Assembly (NCBI GenBank): GCA_964486295.1
Contig: CAZAMF010000007.1
Span: forward strand, 1 to 64,000
Origin: CALBZG01 sp964486295
Lineage (GTDB): Bacteria > Bacillota > Clostridia > Peptostreptococcales > Anaerovoracaceae
Direction: 5' to 3'
Length of the DNA stretch: 64,000 nt
Shown here: piece by piece, positions 62,211 through 64,000 of the stretch
Numbering within the stretch: position 1 is the stretch's first letter
How the letters are laid out: every line of letters begins with the position of its first letter
The notes under the pieces: generated by a model
The model's database searches: none
Seen by the model: the letters and a program-made list of their open reading frames with translations, nothing else
What the model was told of the DNA's origin: nothing
Position numbers and translations under genes: made by a program

Positions 62211-63051
62211 TGGTTCTAATCCTCTCTGCAGCCTCTGCGACATGGGCGAGCAGTAAGGATGTGGTCACTTCTCCTACGCCGCCTGGTACCGGGCTGATGG
62301 CTTTCACGATATCGGCAACGGTATGCGTTTGCACATCACCGAACATGCTTCCCTGAAGGTCAAAATTGATGCCTACATCAATGATGATCTGATCTTCTTT
62401 TACAAACTCGTCGGTCAGGAACCCCTTTTGGCCCACAGCAGCGATCACGATATCGGCTGCTTTGACGATGTCTCTGAGCTCTTTAGTTTTGCTGTGGCAA
62501 ATCGTGACTGTTGCATCTCTTTCCAGCAGCAGCATCGCAACGGGCTTGCCGATAACCATGCTTCTTCCAAGAATCACGGCATTTTTGCCGGCAATATCAA
62601 ACCCATAATAGTCCAGCATTTTAATACAGGCCTCAGCAGTGCAGGGAGGAAAGCCTGATTTCTTTCCTGTAAAAACACCTGCCATGGAAGCCTGTGTGAT
62701 GCCATCTATATCCTTTTCCGCAGCTAAGGTGCCGCATATTATTTCTTCAACTTTGCTGTCAGGCATTGGCCTGAACACCAGCACACCATCGATGTCTTCG
62801 TCTCTGTTCAGCCCTTCAATGATCATCTTTGCATCCGCAGGCGCAGTTTCTTCGGGAAGGACAACATTCTGTACTTGGATTCCGCATGCCGAAGCTTTCT
62901 TTATGATCGAACGCTCATAAGCGAGATCGTCTTCTCTGGCGCCCATTCGAACAATAGCCAATGTTGGTTTGCGATCAGCATCGGCAATTGCAATTTTAAG
63001 CCTTTCGAGTATTTCAATGCCGACCGGAGCGCCTCTCAAATAGTCATTCAT
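62191..63051 (-). CDS. folD: FolD family methylene-tetrahydrofolate dehydrogenase, probably lacking cyclohydrolase activity
   Basis: FolD normally oxidises methylene-THF and hydrolyses methenyl-THF. The 286-residue protein has the usual fold, with GRSMVIGKPVAMLL at about residues 164-177 and PVPGGVGEVTTSLL near 254-267. The active-site lysine of the Y-x3-K motif, required for cyclohydrolase, is Ile49 here (Tyr45 is kept). The catalytic glutamine of the QLPLP motif is replaced, the stretch reading FRPMP at 93-97. The aspartate in EKDIDG is kept. A dehydrogenase-only enzyme is therefore likely. GGAGG lies nine bases before the ATG. It opens the 17-gene run. Confidence 0.92.
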   Translation of the reverse strand: MNDYLRGAPVGIEILERLKIAIADADRKPTLAIVRMGAREDDLAYERSIIKKASACGIQVQNVVLPEETAPADAKMIIEGLNRDEDIDGVLVFRPMPDSKVEEIICGTLAAEKDIDGITQASMAGVFTGKKSGFPPCTAEACIKMLDYYGFDIAGKNAVILGRSMVIGKPVAMLLLERDATVTICHSKTKELRDIVKAADIVIAAVGQKGFLTDEFVKEDQIIIDVGINFDLQGSMFGDVQTHTVADIVKAISPVPGGVGEVTTSLLLAHVAEAAERIRTNEKSVY

Positions 63052-63080
63052 GTATAAAATCCTCCATTCTGCATTCTATC

Positions 63081-63114
63081 AAAAAAATAGCGCCAATACA
63101 ATGAAATTGACGCT
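63081..63114 (-). terminator. Intrinsic terminator of fhs
   Basis: On the minus strand AGCGTCAAT pairs with ATTGGCGCT (one G-U pair) around an 8-nt loop and is followed by ATTTTTTT. It lies between fhs and folD and separates their transcripts at least in part. Confidence 0.85.
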
Positions 63115-63213
63115 AAATGTGAATCTTTTTCCCACTTATTTATATGTCATTTATGTGATAAATTTGTCACAGGCCGGCTTTGGTATGTGGTAAGACGACT
63201 GCTAGCCGAACGA

Positions 63214-64000
63214 TTAGAACAGGCCTGATATTCTTCCGGTATTGTCCACGTCGATCTTTTCTGCGGCAGGGACTTTTGGCAATCCGGGCATCGTCATGAT
63301 ATCTCCTGTCAGCGCCACAATAAAGCCTGCGCCCGCGGATACTTTCAGATTCCTGACCGTCAGCACAAAATCTTTCGGAGTGCCCGCGAGAGAAGCATCA
63401 TCGGAAAAACTATATTGGGTTTTAGCCATGCAAATCGGCAGTTTGTCGAAGCCCAGCCTTGTGAGCTGCTCCAGTTGTTTTTTAGCTGGAGGAAGAAGAG
63501 CAATATCCTTGGCTCTATATATCCTTTGCGCAATGGTCCTAATCTTTTCCTCAATACCCGCTTCCAGCTCATAGCAAAATTCCATGGCGCTTTCTTTTTC
63601 ACAAAGCCTTACCACCTCTTCAGCCAGAGCGACTCCGCCTTCGCCGCCTTTTGCCCAAACCTCTGAAAGTGCCACATTTACGCCAAGTTCTCTGCATTTT
63701 GCCTCAACCAAGGCAAGTTCTGCCTCGGAGTCGGTTGGAAAACGATTGATTGCAACCACTGCCGGCAATTTATATACTTTCGTAATGTTTTCCACATGCT
63801 GCAACAGGTTCGGAAGTCCTTTGGCCAGCGCATCCAGATTTTCATTGCCAAGTTCGGTTTTAGCGACCCCGCCGTGATGCTTAAGCGCACGTATCGAGGC
63901 AACGATCACCACCGCCTGAGGTCTCAGGCCAGCCATCCGGCATTTGATATCGAGGAACTTTTCTGCACCGAGGTCTGCTCCGAATCCGGCTTCTGTAACC
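63214..64000 (-). CDS. fhs: Formate-tetrahydrofolate ligase, C-terminal part (gene cut by window end)
   Basis: ATP-dependent ligase making 10-formyl-THF from formate. Only the last 261 codons are in the window. The frame is open to the last base and begins inside TEAGFGADLGAEKFLDIKC, the conserved TEAGFGADLGAEKF segment of the family. It continues through RPQAVVIVASIRALKHHGG and ends near PGLPKVPAAEKIDVD. The 5' end lies beyond 64000. Full-length enzymes have about 555 residues. With folD next to it, this suggests formate/one-carbon interconversion of the kind common in Clostridia. Confidence 0.95.
   Translation of the reverse strand, partial: VTEAGFGADLGAEKFLDIKCRMAGLRPQAVVIVASIRALKHHGGVAKTELGNENLDALAKGLPNLLQHVENITKVYKLPAVVAINRFPTDSEAELALVEAKCRELGVNVALSEVWAKGGEGGVALAEEVVRLCEKESAMEFCYELEAGIEEKIRTIAQRIYRAKDIALLPPAKKQLEQLTRLGFDKLPICMAKTQYSFSDDASLAGTPKDFVLTVRNLKVSAGAGFIVALTGDIMTMPGLPKVPAAEKIDVDNTGRISGLF

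Noticed and set aside
63052..63213. Riboswitch between fhs and folD
   Set aside because: The only structure seen is a simple terminator hairpin. No known folate or other riboswitch core was recognised.
1..64000. CRISPR arrays, prophage, transposase genes or toxin-antitoxin modules
   Set aside because: No regularly spaced repeats, phage structural genes, integrases, transposases or paired small toxin/antitoxin genes were found among the supported coding regions.

Overview
The window looks like chromosomal DNA of a low-to-mid GC anaerobic Firmicute of class Clostridia. The evidence is CodY with HslVU, SigL-type sigma-54, strong AGGAGG ribosome binding sites, several TTG starts, butyrate-kinase and phosphotransbutyrylase-type genes beside a ferredoxin-dependent 2-oxoacid oxidoreductase, a membrane pyrophosphatase, and formate-tetrahydrofolate ligase. 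A relative of the Anaerovoracaceae/Peptostreptococcales amino-acid fermenters would fit, but that placement is inference from gene content only. I see no prophage, insertion sequence, CRISPR array, rRNA or restriction island. Coding is dense, and no gene-free stretch exceeds 300 bp outside the tRNA array.

Layout. (1) 1-1008: ten tRNA genes on the minus strand behind one strong promoter. (2) 1048-3016: yigZ and hflX. (3) 3079-11079: a minus-strand operon yraN-comM-dprA-topA-hslV-hslU-codY with a visible promoter, and an extra promoter directly before codY. (4) 11098-12732: an MBL-fold hydrolase and a HAD phosphatase, divergent from (5) 12727-17170: a potassium-uptake operon of one trkA and two different trkH genes. 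(6) 17211-25511: K+-dependent pyrophosphatase, then rpoN-gap-pgk-tpiA-eno-secG, a glycolytic operon led by sigma-54 with no cggR or gpm. (7) 25552-27929: trmL, and divergently homoserine dehydrogenase plus a SEC-C protein. (8) 27967-33062: nth-ptb-iorA-iorB-buk, which reads as a complete route from aryl (or similar) 2-oxoacids to acid plus ATP and reduced ferredoxin. (9) 33129-38199: a TetR-controlled RND efflux operon. (10) 38201-42123: aconitase, isocitrate dehydrogenase and a GntR regulator behind a nearly perfect 28-bp dyad. (11) 42122-63051: a 17-gene minus-strand run, folD-larC-valS-folC-dagK-GNAT-plsX-rnc-smc-ftsY-der-plsY-gpsA-miaB-cls-glyA-M50 peptidase, with gaps or overlaps of at most about 60 bp. 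It mixes one-carbon, phospholipid and ribosome/chromosome functions. (12) 63081-64000: fhs, cut by the window end.

How the parts work together. Fhs, FolD and GlyA form a one-carbon set, and FolD appears to have lost its cyclohydrolase residues. PlsX, PlsY, GpsA, Cls and a lipid kinase cover phosphatidate and cardiolipin synthesis. Potassium uptake sits next to a pyrophosphatase whose sequence predicts K+ dependence. CodY is encoded here, and possible CodY boxes lie before codY itself and before hom.

No large unknown defence or mobile system is visible. The items most worth a second look are small: the Cys-rich tail with an internal repeat on homoserine dehydrogenase, the apparently monofunctional FolD, two probable leaderless transcripts (rpoN and the MBL hydrolase), two operator dyads matched to adjacent regulators, a LarC without its C-terminal half, a Cys-clustered acetyltransferase, and a perfect 21-bp inverted repeat just upstream of the pyrophosphatase gene.
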